Of a stretch of DNA of 64,000 nt, positions 37,935 to 48,120 are shown piece after piece; within the stretch, counting starts at the first letter, position 1; each line of letters starts with the position of its first letter. Made by a program: the position numbers and the translations under genes. This DNA comes from Dethiobacter sp. (GTDB lineage: Bacteria; Bacillota; Dethiobacteria; Dethiobacterales; Dethiobacteraceae): NCBI GenBank assembly GCA_018335875.1, contig JAGXRN010000018.1, forward strand, positions 1-64,000, read 5' to 3'. The notes beneath the pieces were generated by a model that saw only the letters and a list, made by a program, of their open reading frames with translations, was not told where the DNA came from and made no database searches.

Positions 37935-38144
37935 TATAAAACCTCCTCGGGGTCAGGTTTGAAGTATTGAACCAGTTTTCACTGATTGTCCATTAAAATT
38001 TATTCGCAGTATGCCGGGGGTAGACCTGAGTCTGACGCAAATTTCAATTTGAGGCAGGAAAATGACTCAGTTGTGTCGAATTTGACATTTTTATAAACAC
38101 TGCCGGAGGAGAAACGGCTCAAGGAGTTTTAAGGAGGGCTTAGC

Positions 38145-39443
38145 TTGTATTGGAACCAAGAAGCAGAGTGTATGTCGAGAGACCGGCTGCAGGAACTGCA
38201 GCTGCAGCGTCTGAAAAAAACGGTAGAGCGCGTTTACAACAGCGTGCCCCACTATCGCAGGGCATTTCAGGCCAGAGGGCTGGACCCCGGCCATATACGC
38301 AGCCTGGACGACTTAAAAAATCTTCCCTTTACAGTCAAGCAGGACTTTCGCGATAATTACCCCTTCGGTTTGTTTACAGTACCGCAACATGAGGTAGTTC
38401 GCTATCATTCTTCATCAGGGACCACCGGCAAACCGACTGTGGTAGGCTATACACGCAATGACATCGCCACTTGGGCCGAATTGATGGCCCGTTCGCTTGT
38501 CAGCGGTGGCGCCACCCGCAACTCGGTGGTGCAAAACGCCTATGGCTACGGCCTCTTTACCGGCGGGCTCGGCGTGCACTACGGCGCCGAACTGCTTGGC
38601 GCCGCTATTATCCCTATCTCCGGCGGCAATACTCAGCGCCAGGTAATGGTGATGAAGGATTTTGGCACTGACATTCTTACCTGCACGCCAAGCTATGCTT
38701 TGTTCATCGCTGAGGTGATTGATGAAATGGGACTTAAGATGGAAGAATTCAAGCTTAAAGCAGGAATTTTCGGCGCTGAGCCGTGGTCGGAAAATATGCG
38801 CCATCAGATAGAGAGCAAACTTAAAATCGATGCCATCGATATTTATGGCTTAAGTGAAATTATCGGGCCCGGCGTGGCCATAGAATGCAGTGAGAAGTGC
38901 GGCCTCCATATTTTTGAAGACCACTTCATTCCGGAGATAATAGATTCTGAAAGCGGCGAAGTTCTGCCTTACGGGGAAAAAGGGGAACTGGTCTTTACCA
39001 CCATCACCAAAGAGGCTCTGCCGGTGATTCGCTACCGCACCCGCGACATTACTTCTCTTACTATTGAGCCCTGTATTTGCGGGCGCACCCTGGTGCGCAT
39101 GGAAAAGGTTACAGGGCGCAGCGACGATATGATAATTGTGCGCGGTGTCAATGTCTTCCCCACCCAGGTAGAAAGTGTGCTGCTTGAAATCGGCGAGACA
39201 GAGCCTCATTACCAGTTGGTGGTGACCAGGGTTAATAACCTTGACATGCTTGAAATACAGGTTGAAGTATCTGAGAGTATGTTCTCGGACAAAATAAAGC
39301 GTCTCGAGGAACTGGAGAAGAGAATCTTTAACCGCATAGACTCAGTACTTGGTATCAGCGCCAAAATCAGGCTTGTAGAACCAAAGACAATTCCGCGCAG
39401 TGAAGGAAAAGCCAAGCGCGTGATTGACAATCGCCAAATATGA
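38145..39443 (+). CDS. paaK: Phenylacetate-CoA ligase
   Basis: [61 protein letters not shown] start. Confidence 0.9.
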   Translation: MYWNQEAECMSRDRLQELQLQRLKKTVERVYNSVPHYRRAFQARGLDPGHIRSLDDLKNLPFTVKQDFRDNYPFGLFTVPQHEVVRYHSSSGTTGKPTVVGYTRNDIATWAELMARSLVSGGATRNSVVQNAYGYGLFTGGLGVHYGAELLGAAIIPISGGNTQRQVMVMKDFGTDILTCTPSYALFIAEVIDEMGLKMEEFKLKAGIFGAEPWSENMRHQIESKLKIDAIDIYGLSEIIGPGVAIECSEKCGLHIFEDHFIPEIIDSESGEVLPYGEKGELVFTTITKEALPVIRYRTRDITSLTIEPCICGRTLVRMEKVTGRSDDMIIVRGVNVFPTQVESVLLEIGETEPHYQLVVTRVNNLDMLEIQVEVSESMFSDKIKRLEELEKRIFNRIDSVLGISAKIRLVEPKTIPRSEGKAKRVIDNRQI

Positions 39444-39458
39444 CGGGGGGTTTAGCAA

Positions 39459-40565
39459 TTGAAAAAAGAGTTATTTCGCAACCAGATTCTTGCCATCAAG
39501 CCCTATGTGCCGGGGAAACCAGTGGAAGAAGTGGAAAGGGAACTGGGAATATCAAACGCAATTAAGCTGGCATCAAATGAAAACCCGCTGGGGCCTTCAC
39601 CATTGGCAGTAGAGGCCATGGCAAAGACTATAAGCAAGGTTTCGGCATATCCGGACGGCAATTGCTACTACCTGAAGAATGCACTGAGTGAGCATCTTGG
39701 CGTCACCCCCGGCCACCTTATCGTAGGGAACGGCTCCGACGAAATACTAAAACTTATCACCGAGGCTTTCCTCAATGAGGGTGAAGAGGCGGTGGTGGCA
39801 GACCCTTCTTTTTCCGAATATGATTTTTCTGTAAAGATCATGGGCGGCACTACAGTGGCAGTGCCTTTAACTGACTATACGCATGACCTGAAGGCTATGC
39901 GCGCTGCTGTTACAGAGAAGACAAAACTGGTCTTTGTATGCAACCCTAACAACCCCACGGGGACTACGGTGGGAAGGAAGCAGGTAACAGAGCTCATCGA
40001 CAGCCTGCCCGAGGGAGTTATTACCATACTGGACGAAGCCTACTACGAATATGTGGCCGACCCCGAGTACCCGGAGTCAATTGACTTTATCCACCAGGGG
40101 AAAAATGTGATTGTACTGCGCACCTTTTCCAAGATATACGGACTGGCCGGATTGCGGATCGGCTACGGCGTTGCCAATCCTGAGTTAATCGGCTCACTGA
40201 TGCGCGTTAAAGAACCCTTTAATGTGAATATGATGGCCCAGGTGGCGGCGCTGGCTGCACTGGAAGACAAAGAACATGTAGCGCGCAGCCGTGAACTTAA
40301 CGAGGAAGAAAAGATTTTCCTGGCCGGCGAGTTTACACGTCTTGGCCTTTTCCATGTGCCCACCCAGGCTAACTTTATCTGGCTGCGTGTTGCTGCCGAT
40401 TGCCGCAGTGTGTTCAACGCGCTGCTTAAGCGCGGCGTAATTGTGCGCACCGGCGACATATTCGGCGCGCCCGACGTGGTTCGTGTAACCATCGGCACAC
40501 GGGAGCAAAACAAGCGCTTTATCATGATGCTGGAAGAGGTACTCACCACAGAAGGCGTACTGTAA
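39459..40565 (+). CDS. hisC: Histidinol-phosphate aminotransferase
   Basis: IKLASNENPLGPSP, NPNNPTGT, DEAYYEY, FSKIYGLAGLRIGYG. Confidence 0.9.
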   Translation: MKKELFRNQILAIKPYVPGKPVEEVERELGISNAIKLASNENPLGPSPLAVEAMAKTISKVSAYPDGNCYYLKNALSEHLGVTPGHLIVGNGSDEILKLITEAFLNEGEEAVVADPSFSEYDFSVKIMGGTTVAVPLTDYTHDLKAMRAAVTEKTKLVFVCNPNNPTGTTVGRKQVTELIDSLPEGVITILDEAYYEYVADPEYPESIDFIHQGKNVIVLRTFSKIYGLAGLRIGYGVANPELIGSLMRVKEPFNVNMMAQVAALAALEDKEHVARSRELNEEEKIFLAGEFTRLGLFHVPTQANFIWLRVAADCRSVFNALLKRGVIVRTGDIFGAPDVVRVTIGTREQNKRFIMMLEEVLTTEGVL

Positions 40566-40576
40566 ACTTAAAAAAA

Positions 40577-40620
40577 AACGGGGGCCGCATACCATTTTGA
40601 TATGCAGCCCGCGTTATTTT
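40577..40620. terminator. Bidirectional terminator between convergent genes
   Basis: AACGGGGGCCGCATA...TATGCAGCCCGCGTT with flanking A and T tracts. Confidence 0.65.
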
Positions 40621-40642
40621 ATTGCAGGAGATTATATCAACT

Positions 40643-41815
40643 TTACTGCTCTTTTTTCTGCCAATCATTAAGCATATCTCCGAGTTGGTTCTTAATGGGA
40701 GTAAGAGCAGACTGGATTTCGCCGGCTGCAGCGGAGAGAAAAAGATGAGTCAGCCTCCCGGCTCCTTCTGCCCGGTCTGCAAGCTCTGCGGTAACAAGTT
40801 CTCCTTTGGCAGCCAGCAGGTTGCCGTGCTCATCGTGGACCGGATTAGCCAGTGTTTTACCCTCCACATATTTTTTCATCCCTGCCAGTGTTGTTTCTTC
40901 CAGCTTATGACCGCCGTGCGACAACTTCCCCTGCAGCTGCAACCAAAGTTCTCGGAGTTCACCGGTGGGGCCGGCACGCTCATCATCAACCCTGCGTGAC
41001 ATCCATTCGTGTGAACGGTTGCGCAGTGCCTGCCACGCCTCCAGTAGTTTACGGCTGCCGGTATCCAGTTTTTCTCGCGTGAAGTCGAGGCCATCCAGCA
41101 GCTCCCCCACACCGGCGGCCAGAAGCACGTGCGCCAGGCGGTTCTTTTCCCTGGCTAGTTCTATCACTTCCACTGTAACTTTTTCTCCCTTACGGACGAT
41201 GGCTCCCCCTTCTTCATCAAATACATCCTGCCCCGCTTCACGGTTGATAGCAAACTGAACTGCTTTTGCTTCCACGGAATGGACCAGTTGCTTTGCAGCC
41301 CCATCACCGTTGTTAATCCTTGCGGAATGCTCCAGGTAATCACCTGAGATGACTATAAAATCACGTCCGAAATTTTCCACTGATGTCACCGGCAGTTTAA
41401 GATGTCCCCCCGGTTTCTCAAGTGCTACATACAGGTCAACGAGCTCTCCGTTTTTAGTGCTGAAAGAAAAATCATCAACCGTACCGGCAAGAGTGCCGTC
41501 AACAGTGATCAGGCGGCTGCCAGACAGCTTTTTCCCCTGTAATTCCACATCCTGTGCTTGGGTGTCTTCCGGTGCCGGGTCATAGCCATGCAGTGTAACC
41601 GCATCGCTGCCAAAGCTTCGTACTGCAGAAAAAGGCACCTGCTGAAGCCTCGATTTCAGAAGTGAACGTTCGCCTATCTCCAACGCGTCCACGCGCCTCG
41701 TGGTGGAGTTAAATACGAGGCTTTGCACACGGCCCAGTGAACCTCCCTGACGCAATTCAATTACAGGCAGCCCTACTACCTCTCGTGCATTTTTCATTAT
41801 TTTTACCTCCATCAA
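40643..41815 (-). CDS. PRC-barrel domain protein
   Basis: REVVGLPVIELRQGGSLGRVQSLVFN... and second PRC-like repeat. Confidence 0.75.
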   Translation of the reverse strand: MMEVKIMKNAREVVGLPVIELRQGGSLGRVQSLVFNSTTRRVDALEIGERSLLKSRLQQVPFSAVRSFGSDAVTLHGYDPAPEDTQAQDVELQGKKLSGSRLITVDGTLAGTVDDFSFSTKNGELVDLYVALEKPGGHLKLPVTSVENFGRDFIVISGDYLEHSARINNGDGAAKQLVHSVEAKAVQFAINREAGQDVFDEEGGAIVRKGEKVTVEVIELAREKNRLAHVLLAAGVGELLDGLDFTREKLDTGSRKLLEAWQALRNRSHEWMSRRVDDERAGPTGELRELWLQLQGKLSHGGHKLEETTLAGMKKYVEGKTLANPVHDEHGNLLAAKGELVTAELADRAEGAGRLTHLFLSAAAGEIQSALTPIKNQLGDMLNDWQKKEQ

Positions 41816-41954
41816 TACTCAGACTTCTCTTTCCAGTATAACCTAAATGTATTATAACAATAAAGTTATTAAAGGTAAAATAAGGCTGCACATACACCCA
41901 TCCATGCGCTCTGAATATTGTTTTTTACTTATATAAACGATATAATCAATAGAC

Positions 41955-41995
41955 AGCAGGTTTTGACAGCTTGTTCCAACACTGTCAAAACTGCT
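41955..41995. promoter_or_regulatory. Inverted repeat GTTTTGACAG-N12-CTGTCAAAAC upstream of tsaE
   Basis: 10-bp perfect arms at 41960-41969 and 41982-41991, extendable by AGCA/TGCT. Confidence 0.45.
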
Positions 41996-42084
41996 GAAAA
42001 GCAGGCAGCGGCTGCTTATGAGTATAAAAGCGGCTTGCTGGGAAATATAATAGTTCAGGATAAAACGTGAGCGGTGATTCTTAA

Positions 42085-42546
42085 ATGTTAATACACACAT
42101 CAGATGAGGCGGATACGGAGTTGTTGGGGCGTGCTGTAGGGGAACGGTTGTTTCCGGGTGCACTCATCCTGCTTGAAGGTGAGTTGGGTGCGGGTAAAAC
42201 TGTTTTTGCCCGCGGCGTTGGCAGAGGTTTGGGAGTCAGGGGCCCCATCGGCAGCCCGACATTTAATATTCTTATTGTTTACAACGGGCGCCTGCCCTTC
42301 CACCATTTTGATCTTTACCGCCTTGAAGATGATGAAGAACTCTTTGAACTTGGGATTGATGAATACCTGGAGGGCGATGGCGTCACACTGGTAGAGTGGG
42401 CCGGTAAGTTCGGGCGTTTTTTTTCTCAACCAGCACTGTCGGTAGAGGTCGCCAGGCTCGGCGACAATGAACGGTCGGTGTCGCTTTCTGCCCACGGTGC
42501 AGAATATGTCCCCATCCTGGAAGAGATTATGAGATTGAGGGGATGA
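42085..42546 (+). CDS. tsaE: tRNA t6A modification ATPase TsaE
   Basis: LLEGELGAGKTVFARGVGRGLGV, SPTFNI. Confidence 0.95.
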   Translation: MLIHTSDEADTELLGRAVGERLFPGALILLEGELGAGKTVFARGVGRGLGVRGPIGSPTFNILIVYNGRLPFHHFDLYRLEDDEELFELGIDEYLEGDGVTLVEWAGKFGRFFSQPALSVEVARLGDNERSVSLSAHGAEYVPILEEIMRLRG

Positions 42547-42550
42547 ATAA

Positions 42551-43276
42551 GTGCTTGTGCTTGGAATAGATTCCACCACCCTGGCCTGTGGTGTGTCTGT
42601 AGTCAACACCGACAGGGTGCTTGCAGAATACATGCTTCAGGTAAAAAAAACTCATTCTGAGAGGTTGCTCCCGCTCTTATACTCACTTCTCCGTGACGCT
42701 GCGCTTTCTCCCTCCGACCTTGGCGGGGTGGCTGTTGCCAGCGGTCCCGGTTCTTTCACCGGTTTGCGCATCGGTATGGCCACAGCCAGAGCGTTGGGGC
42801 AGGCGCTTGACATTCCCCTGGCAGGGGTTTCCACGCTGGAAGTACTGGCTTCCCAGGTGCGCTATTTCCCTGGGTTTTTGTGCCCCTTGCTTGACGCCAG
42901 GCGCTGCCAGGTCTATAATGCAGTTTTTCGTCCGGGGGAGAAGCCTCTGCGCCTGAAGCCTGACCGTGTTTTGCCGCTTGCTGACGTGCTGGCGGAATTT
43001 GACAGGAAAGAGCAGGTATTGTTTCTTGGCGACGGCGCAGTTGTGAACCGGGAAACGATTATATCTGCCATGGGAGAATCAGCCTGCTTTCTGCCGCCTG
43101 AAGGAGAATTCAACAGGGCAGCCACTGTGGCCAGGCTGGGCCTTGCAGAGTTTTCTGCGGGCCGGGGCAAGTCATACCTTGAACTTTTGCCCAGGTATAT
43201 CAGGCGCTCTGAGGCAGAGGTTAAATTCCTGGCACGCTGTCAAGGGGGAGGAGACTTATCCGGGTATGATCATTGA
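42551..43276 (+). CDS. tsaB: t6A modification protein TsaB
   Basis: VLGIDSTTLACGVSVV, GPGSFTGLRIGMATARALG. Confidence 0.95.
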   Translation: MLVLGIDSTTLACGVSVVNTDRVLAEYMLQVKKTHSERLLPLLYSLLRDAALSPSDLGGVAVASGPGSFTGLRIGMATARALGQALDIPLAGVSTLEVLASQVRYFPGFLCPLLDARRCQVYNAVFRPGEKPLRLKPDRVLPLADVLAEFDRKEQVLFLGDGAVVNRETIISAMGESACFLPPEGEFNRAATVARLGLAEFSAGRGKSYLELLPRYIRRSEAEVKFLARCQGGGDLSGYDH

Positions 43277-43760
43277 ACGTATGAAGATTGAGCATGTGGA
43301 ACAGGTAGGAGCAATTGAAAAAATGGTTTATCCCTCGCCCTGGTCTAAAGGAGCATTCATAAGTGAAATTGATGAAAACAGTTTTGCCTCTTATTACGTG
43401 GCTTTGGATGACTGCCAGGTAATCGGTTACGGGGGAATTTGGATAATACTTGACGAAGCCCATATTACTAATCTGGCAGTCCACCCGCGTTACCAGCGCC
43501 TGCAGGTGGGCACCGCACTGCTGCAGCAGCTGATTTATGAAGCCCTGGCACACGGCGTACGCAGGATGACACTGGAGGTACGCTTCTCCAATAAAATAGC
43601 GCAAAACCTTTACTGCAAGTTCGGATTTATGCCACGAGGAGTACGTACCAAGTATTACAGTGACGAAGATGCTATGATTATGTGGCTTGATGATCTGGAG
43701 CTAATCAAAACGCAGCTGGAGCAAGTCAGAACGCAGCAGATTTCGCAAAGAAGAAAATAA
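43266..43760 (+). CDS. rimI: Ribosomal-protein-alanine N-acetyltransferase RimI
   Basis: MIIERMKIEHVEQVGAIEKMVYPSPWSKGAF; GNAT fold; start 43266 overlaps tsaB end. Confidence 0.9.
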   Translation: MIIERMKIEHVEQVGAIEKMVYPSPWSKGAFISEIDENSFASYYVALDDCQVIGYGGIWIILDEAHITNLAVHPRYQRLQVGTALLQQLIYEALAHGVRRMTLEVRFSNKIAQNLYCKFGFMPRGVRTKYYSDEDAMIMWLDDLELIKTQLEQVRTQQISQRRK

Positions 43761-43773
43761 CAGGAGGAACGGT

Positions 43774-43899
43774 ATGTTTGAAAAATTTTGGCTGCTTCTT
43801 TCACTGCACAACAGAAAATCCCGGATTATTTTCATTGCAGCCATGGTCTTAATTCTTACACTGACTTCGCTTGGAGCATTCTATTGGTATGCACCTTAA
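43774..43899 (+). CDS. 41-aa single-TM small protein, hypothetical
   Basis: caggagg RBS; MFEKFWLLLSLHNRKSRIIFIAAMVLILTLTSLGAFYWYAP*; absent from track. Confidence 0.55.
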   Translation: MFEKFWLLLSLHNRKSRIIFIAAMVLILTLTSLGAFYWYAP

Positions 43900-43943
43900 A
43901 AGACAGTGTACGGCTAAGGCGGGCCTGAAGGGCGGAGAAACCT

Positions 43944-44963
43944 TTGCAAGACCTGATTCTTGGTATTGAAACATCCTGCGACGAGACAGCGGCCGCTGTG
44001 GTTGCTGATGGCAGGATAATGCTCAGCAATATAATTTCCTCCCAGGTGGATTTTCACCGCAAGTTCGGGGGTGTTGTGCCTGAAATTGCCTCGCGCAAAC
44101 ATCTTGAACTGGTGAATCCGGTAATTGACAGCGCGCTGGCTGAAGCCGGCGTAAAGCTTTCTGCTCTTGCCGCCATCGCTGTCACTGCCGGCCCCGGGCT
44201 TGTGGGCGCGCTGCTTGTCGGTGTTAATACAGCCAAAACACTGGCGTATGCTGCCGGTAAACCTCTGGTCGCGGTAAACCATATCACCGCCCACGTATCC
44301 GCCAACTACCTGGTGCATGAAGTTACATTTCCTGCTGTCTGCCTTGTGGCCTCCGGTGGGCACACAAGCTTGTTATACCTGCGTAACCGACAAGAGTCCA
44401 AACTTCTGGGTACCACGCGGGACGACGCTGCCGGGGAAGCTTTCGACAAGGTAGCACGTGTGCTTGAGCTTGGTTACCCGGGAGGCCCTGCCATAGACAA
44501 ATTGGCGGCGTCTGGTGATGCTTCGGCTTTTGCCTTTCCAAAAGCTTTTTCGGGGCGGGACACGTATGAGTTTTCTTTTTCAGGCCTAAAGTCGGCGGTA
44601 ATAAACACACTGCACAACCTGAGCCAGCGTAAAGAGGAAATAAACAAGGCTGATATTGCCGCCAGCTTCCAGGCAGCTGTGGTAAATGTCCTGGTAGAAA
44701 AGACCTGTCTGGCAGCCGTTGAATTTGATGTCCAGTCAGTACTTCTTGCCGGCGGTGTTGCCGCGAACAGGATGCTTCGCAAGTCACTGCAGGAAGCATT
44801 GTACGTTGACGGCCGGAAACTTTTCTGCCCGCCACCGGAGCTTTGCACCGATAACGCAGCAATGGTTGCCTGTGCCGGCTTTGACCTATACAGGCTGAAA
44901 CATTTTGCCGGATGGGACCTTAATGCGACACCCGTTATTGACAATATTCTCCAAGCAGAGTGA
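43944..44963 (+). CDS. tsaD: tRNA N6-adenosine threonylcarbamoyltransferase TsaD
   Basis: LILGIETSCDETAAAVV, GGVVPEIASRKHLE, NHITAHV. Confidence 0.95.
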   Translation: MQDLILGIETSCDETAAAVVADGRIMLSNIISSQVDFHRKFGGVVPEIASRKHLELVNPVIDSALAEAGVKLSALAAIAVTAGPGLVGALLVGVNTAKTLAYAAGKPLVAVNHITAHVSANYLVHEVTFPAVCLVASGGHTSLLYLRNRQESKLLGTTRDDAAGEAFDKVARVLELGYPGGPAIDKLAASGDASAFAFPKAFSGRDTYEFSFSGLKSAVINTLHNLSQRKEEINKADIAASFQAAVVNVLVEKTCLAAVEFDVQSVLLAGGVAANRMLRKSLQEALYVDGRKLFCPPPELCTDNAAMVACAGFDLYRLKHFAGWDLNATPVIDNILQAE

Positions 44964-45016
44964 TAATTTTAACAATAACAGATTACTATAAAATTATGTT
45001 AATCACCTGTGAAATC

Positions 45017-45088
45017 TGTGGATAAAATCGGACATCCCCGCTATTTTTAGTTCTTTTCTGTGGATAACATTGTGGATACTGTGGATTA
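45017..45088 (-). promoter_or_regulatory. Cluster of DnaA-box-like sequences (TGTGGATAA x2, TGTGGATAC, TGTGGATTA)
   Basis: 45017-45025, 45059-45067, 45071-45079, 45080-45088; all same orientation (TTATCCACA on minus strand). Confidence 0.6.
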
Positions 45089-45358
45089 TTATGTAACTCC
45101 CATGCAAAATCAAGCCGTTTTTTGCGTAAAATAAGAGGATAACGGGATTGTGTCCAGGTTACATAAAAACTTTGCATAACAGTTTGAAAGATAATTCGAC
45201 AATTAGTTTTGACTGCTTTTCGTCGGCAAACGACACAAAAGTGTGACGACTGGTCAAAAACGGTGATGGAATAGAATGCATTTTTAACGAGCAGGTTCAA
45301 AAACAGTTGTTTTGTCATAAACTAAAAAGCGAGACTTAGGAGAGAGAGGGGTCAGCTT

Positions 45359-46741
45359 TTGCTGAAGGACATCAGACGGCTTCATTTTATCGGTATTGGC
45401 GGTTATGGAATGAGCGCACTGGCCCGTGTTTTGTTACATCTTGGTTATGCTATCAGCGGCTCAGACCTGAAACAGAGTGAAATAACAGAAAAACTGGCGC
45501 TGCAGGGCGCAAAAATCTACTATGGCCATGAAGCGCAAAACTTAGGGGAGGCGCAGCTTGTTGTTTATTCTACAGCCATACCTGAAGATAATCCCGAGAT
45601 AAAGGCGTCAAAGGCTAAAGGCTTGCCAATCTGGCACCGTTCTGAACTGTTGGCCCATTTTCTCAACGGCCGCTACGGTATCGCCATTGCCGGTGCCCAT
45701 GGCAAGACCACAACCACATCTATGGTAGCCCTGGTACTCACTCACGGCGGCCTGGACCCCACCGCCTTTATCGGTGGGGTTCTGGCAGATTTCGACGGCA
45801 ACGCCCGCATGGGTGATTCACACTTCCTGGTAGCTGAGGCCGATGAGAGCGACTACTCATTCCTGCGCTACCGTCCCAACATAGCCGTGGTAACAAATAT
45901 AGAAGCCGACCACCTCGAACACTATGAAGATGATTTTAGCAAACTGCTGGAAGCTTACCGCGGCTTTCTAAGCAATATAAAGCCAGATGGCAGCGCCATA
46001 CTTAATGCCGACGACTCCCACCTTCCGGCTATGCACCCCGGCCACGTGGCAAATATCATTACATACGGGCGCCGCCCCGGCGCCAACTTCCGCCCTTCAA
46101 ATGAAGAAGTAGTGGGTTGGGGAACCCGCTTCACCGTTTTGCAGGATGACGACAGGCTGGGACAGATTACACTCAGGGTGCCGGGGGAGCATAATGTAGA
46201 CAATGCCCTGGCCACTGTGGCAGTGGCCAATCAGATTGGCATCCCCTTTGACCGCATTAAGACAGGGCTGGAGATGTTCCGCGGGGCAAAGCGCCGCTTT
46301 CAGTTTCTCTACCAGCAGGACAGAGTGGCTGTAGTTGATGATTATGCCCATCATCCTACTGAAGTGAGGGCAACTCTAAAGGCGGCACGCTTTGGCAAGC
46401 CGTCCAGGGTTATCGCCGTCTTTCAGCCTCACCGCTATAACAGGACACATCTTTTTATGGATGAATTTGCCCGCTCCTTTAGCGGAGCTGATAAAGTATT
46501 TCTGCATAAAATTTACTCTGCGGGAGAAAAACCGATTCCAGGTGTTACCTCAGCAGAGTTGGCCAGACGCATGCGCGAGTACGGCACCGACGTGACCCAG
46601 ATCGACGACTCGTCTGATCTGGTGGAGGCAGTGCTTGAAGCTGTGCGGCCCGGCGACCTGGTGCTTAATATGGGCGCTGGAGATATCACAGAAATCTGTC
46701 ACACCATGGCAAAAAAACTTAGTGAGAGAAAAGATGCCTGA
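45359..46741 (+). CDS. murC: UDP-N-acetylmuramate-L-alanine ligase
   Basis: LHFIGIGGYGMSALARVLL, AGAHGKTTTTSMV, HHPTEVRATL. Confidence 0.9.
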   Translation: MLKDIRRLHFIGIGGYGMSALARVLLHLGYAISGSDLKQSEITEKLALQGAKIYYGHEAQNLGEAQLVVYSTAIPEDNPEIKASKAKGLPIWHRSELLAHFLNGRYGIAIAGAHGKTTTTSMVALVLTHGGLDPTAFIGGVLADFDGNARMGDSHFLVAEADESDYSFLRYRPNIAVVTNIEADHLEHYEDDFSKLLEAYRGFLSNIKPDGSAILNADDSHLPAMHPGHVANIITYGRRPGANFRPSNEEVVGWGTRFTVLQDDDRLGQITLRVPGEHNVDNALATVAVANQIGIPFDRIKTGLEMFRGAKRRFQFLYQQDRVAVVDDYAHHPTEVRATLKAARFGKPSRVIAVFQPHRYNRTHLFMDEFARSFSGADKVFLHKIYSAGEKPIPGVTSAELARRMREYGTDVTQIDDSSDLVEAVLEAVRPGDLVLNMGAGDITEICHTMAKKLSERKDA

Positions 46742-48068
46742 GACTTACTACCCCTATCTGCTGCAGGCTGTCTCAGTACATAATGTGCTCCCTTTGACTT
46801 CGGCCTGCAATCTGCACTGCATCTTTTGCAGCCACCGCCAGAACCCGCCTGGAATCACCACATACCGCCTGCCGCCACTCTCAGTGCACGAAGTGGAAGA
46901 GCTGGCATCATTCCTCACGCCCGGCCAAAAGGTGATTATCGGCGAGTCCGCCACAAGAATCGACGAAGGGGAGCCCCTGACCCATCCAGATTTTTTGCAG
47001 ATTCTATCAGTGCTGCGGCGTGAGCTGCCGGACACCCTTTTCTCTGTTACCACCAACGGTACTCTTCTTACATCTGCACTAATTGATCAGCTGGTACCGC
47101 TTGCACCCTTGGAGTTTACTGTTTCATTAAACAGTGCAAGCGCACAGGGGAGGCGCCTGCTCCTGGGCGATACACAGCCAGAGCGGGCAATCTCTGCGGT
47201 AAAATTACTCTCTGCCAGCGGAATACCTTTTCACGGCAGCCTGGTTGCCATGCCCCACCTGCTGGCAGAGGAAGATATTGTATCAACAATCAGCTTCCTT
47301 GCAGAAAACGGCGCACGTACAGCGCGCCTTTTTCTGCCTGGATACACAAAATTTGCGCATGAAAAACTGCGCTTCCCCCTGACCTCCTGGCAGGATCTTT
47401 CTTCCCTGGCACTTGACCTCACCCGTGAACTGGACATGCCTGTCATCGCGGAGCCTGCCAAACTCACAGACTTTAAGCCGCTGGTATATGGCGTTATGCC
47501 TGCCACGCCGGCACAGCGTGCCGGGGTAGAGGCCGGAGACGAGGTTGTCTCTGTGAACGGCATAAGGCCCCGTACCCGCGTAGATGCTTTTACCCTCGCC
47601 AGGCAGAAGGCCAACCCGCATCTCTGCCTGTGCAGGAACGGCAGTATAATTGACGTTATCATCAGGAAGGAACGCGGCGCCGCACCGGGATTTGTGGTAA
47701 ACTATGACTTTGACCCCTCGCGCCTGGAGGAAATTACGCGGGCATTGGCGCACAGCAATGCGAGAGCGCCCTTATTTCTCTGTTCCGAGTTTGGAGAAAC
47801 TATAATGCAGACAGCCGCCACTGAACTGGGACTGTCGGATGAGTCTGTATTTGTGGTAGAAAACAGTTTCTTTGGCGGTTCAATTAAGGCTGCCGGGCTG
47901 CTGGTTGTGGATGATTTGCTTGCCGCCGCCCGCCTGGCGCTTCAGCAGTTGAGCTATGACCATGTATTTGTGCCGCATGAAGCTTTTGACCATACAGGCC
48001 GCGACCTGACCGGCAAGAGCGCCATAGTGCTGGAGCAGGAATTGCGTCTCCCCGTGCAAGCCATATAA
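46734..48068 (+). CDS. Radical SAM protein with internal PDZ domain and DUF512-like C-terminus
   Basis: CNLHCIFC motif, PDZ PATPAQRAGVEAGDEVVSVNGIRPR, then FGETIMQTAA..FFGGSIKAAGLLVVDDLL. Confidence 0.75.
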   Translation: MPETYYPYLLQAVSVHNVLPLTSACNLHCIFCSHRQNPPGITTYRLPPLSVHEVEELASFLTPGQKVIIGESATRIDEGEPLTHPDFLQILSVLRRELPDTLFSVTTNGTLLTSALIDQLVPLAPLEFTVSLNSASAQGRRLLLGDTQPERAISAVKLLSASGIPFHGSLVAMPHLLAEEDIVSTISFLAENGARTARLFLPGYTKFAHEKLRFPLTSWQDLSSLALDLTRELDMPVIAEPAKLTDFKPLVYGVMPATPAQRAGVEAGDEVVSVNGIRPRTRVDAFTLARQKANPHLCLCRNGSIIDVIIRKERGAAPGFVVNYDFDPSRLEEITRALAHSNARAPLFLCSEFGETIMQTAATELGLSDESVFVVENSFFGGSIKAAGLLVVDDLLAAARLALQQLSYDHVFVPHEAFDHTGRDLTGKSAIVLEQELRLPVQAI

Positions 48069-48082
48069 TTCAAGCGCAAATT

Positions 48083-48120
48083 AAAAAGCCAAAGGATGAA
48101 TTAATCACCTTTGGCTTTTA
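48083..48120. terminator. Bidirectional terminator
   Basis: AAAAGCCAAAGG-N12-CCTTTGGCTTTT. Confidence 0.8.

Noticed and set aside
37946-37975. GGGGTCAGGTTTGAAGTATTGAA as another copy of the 24.6-kb element
   Set aside because: Shares only ~10 nt with the terminal repeat and no paired end was found.
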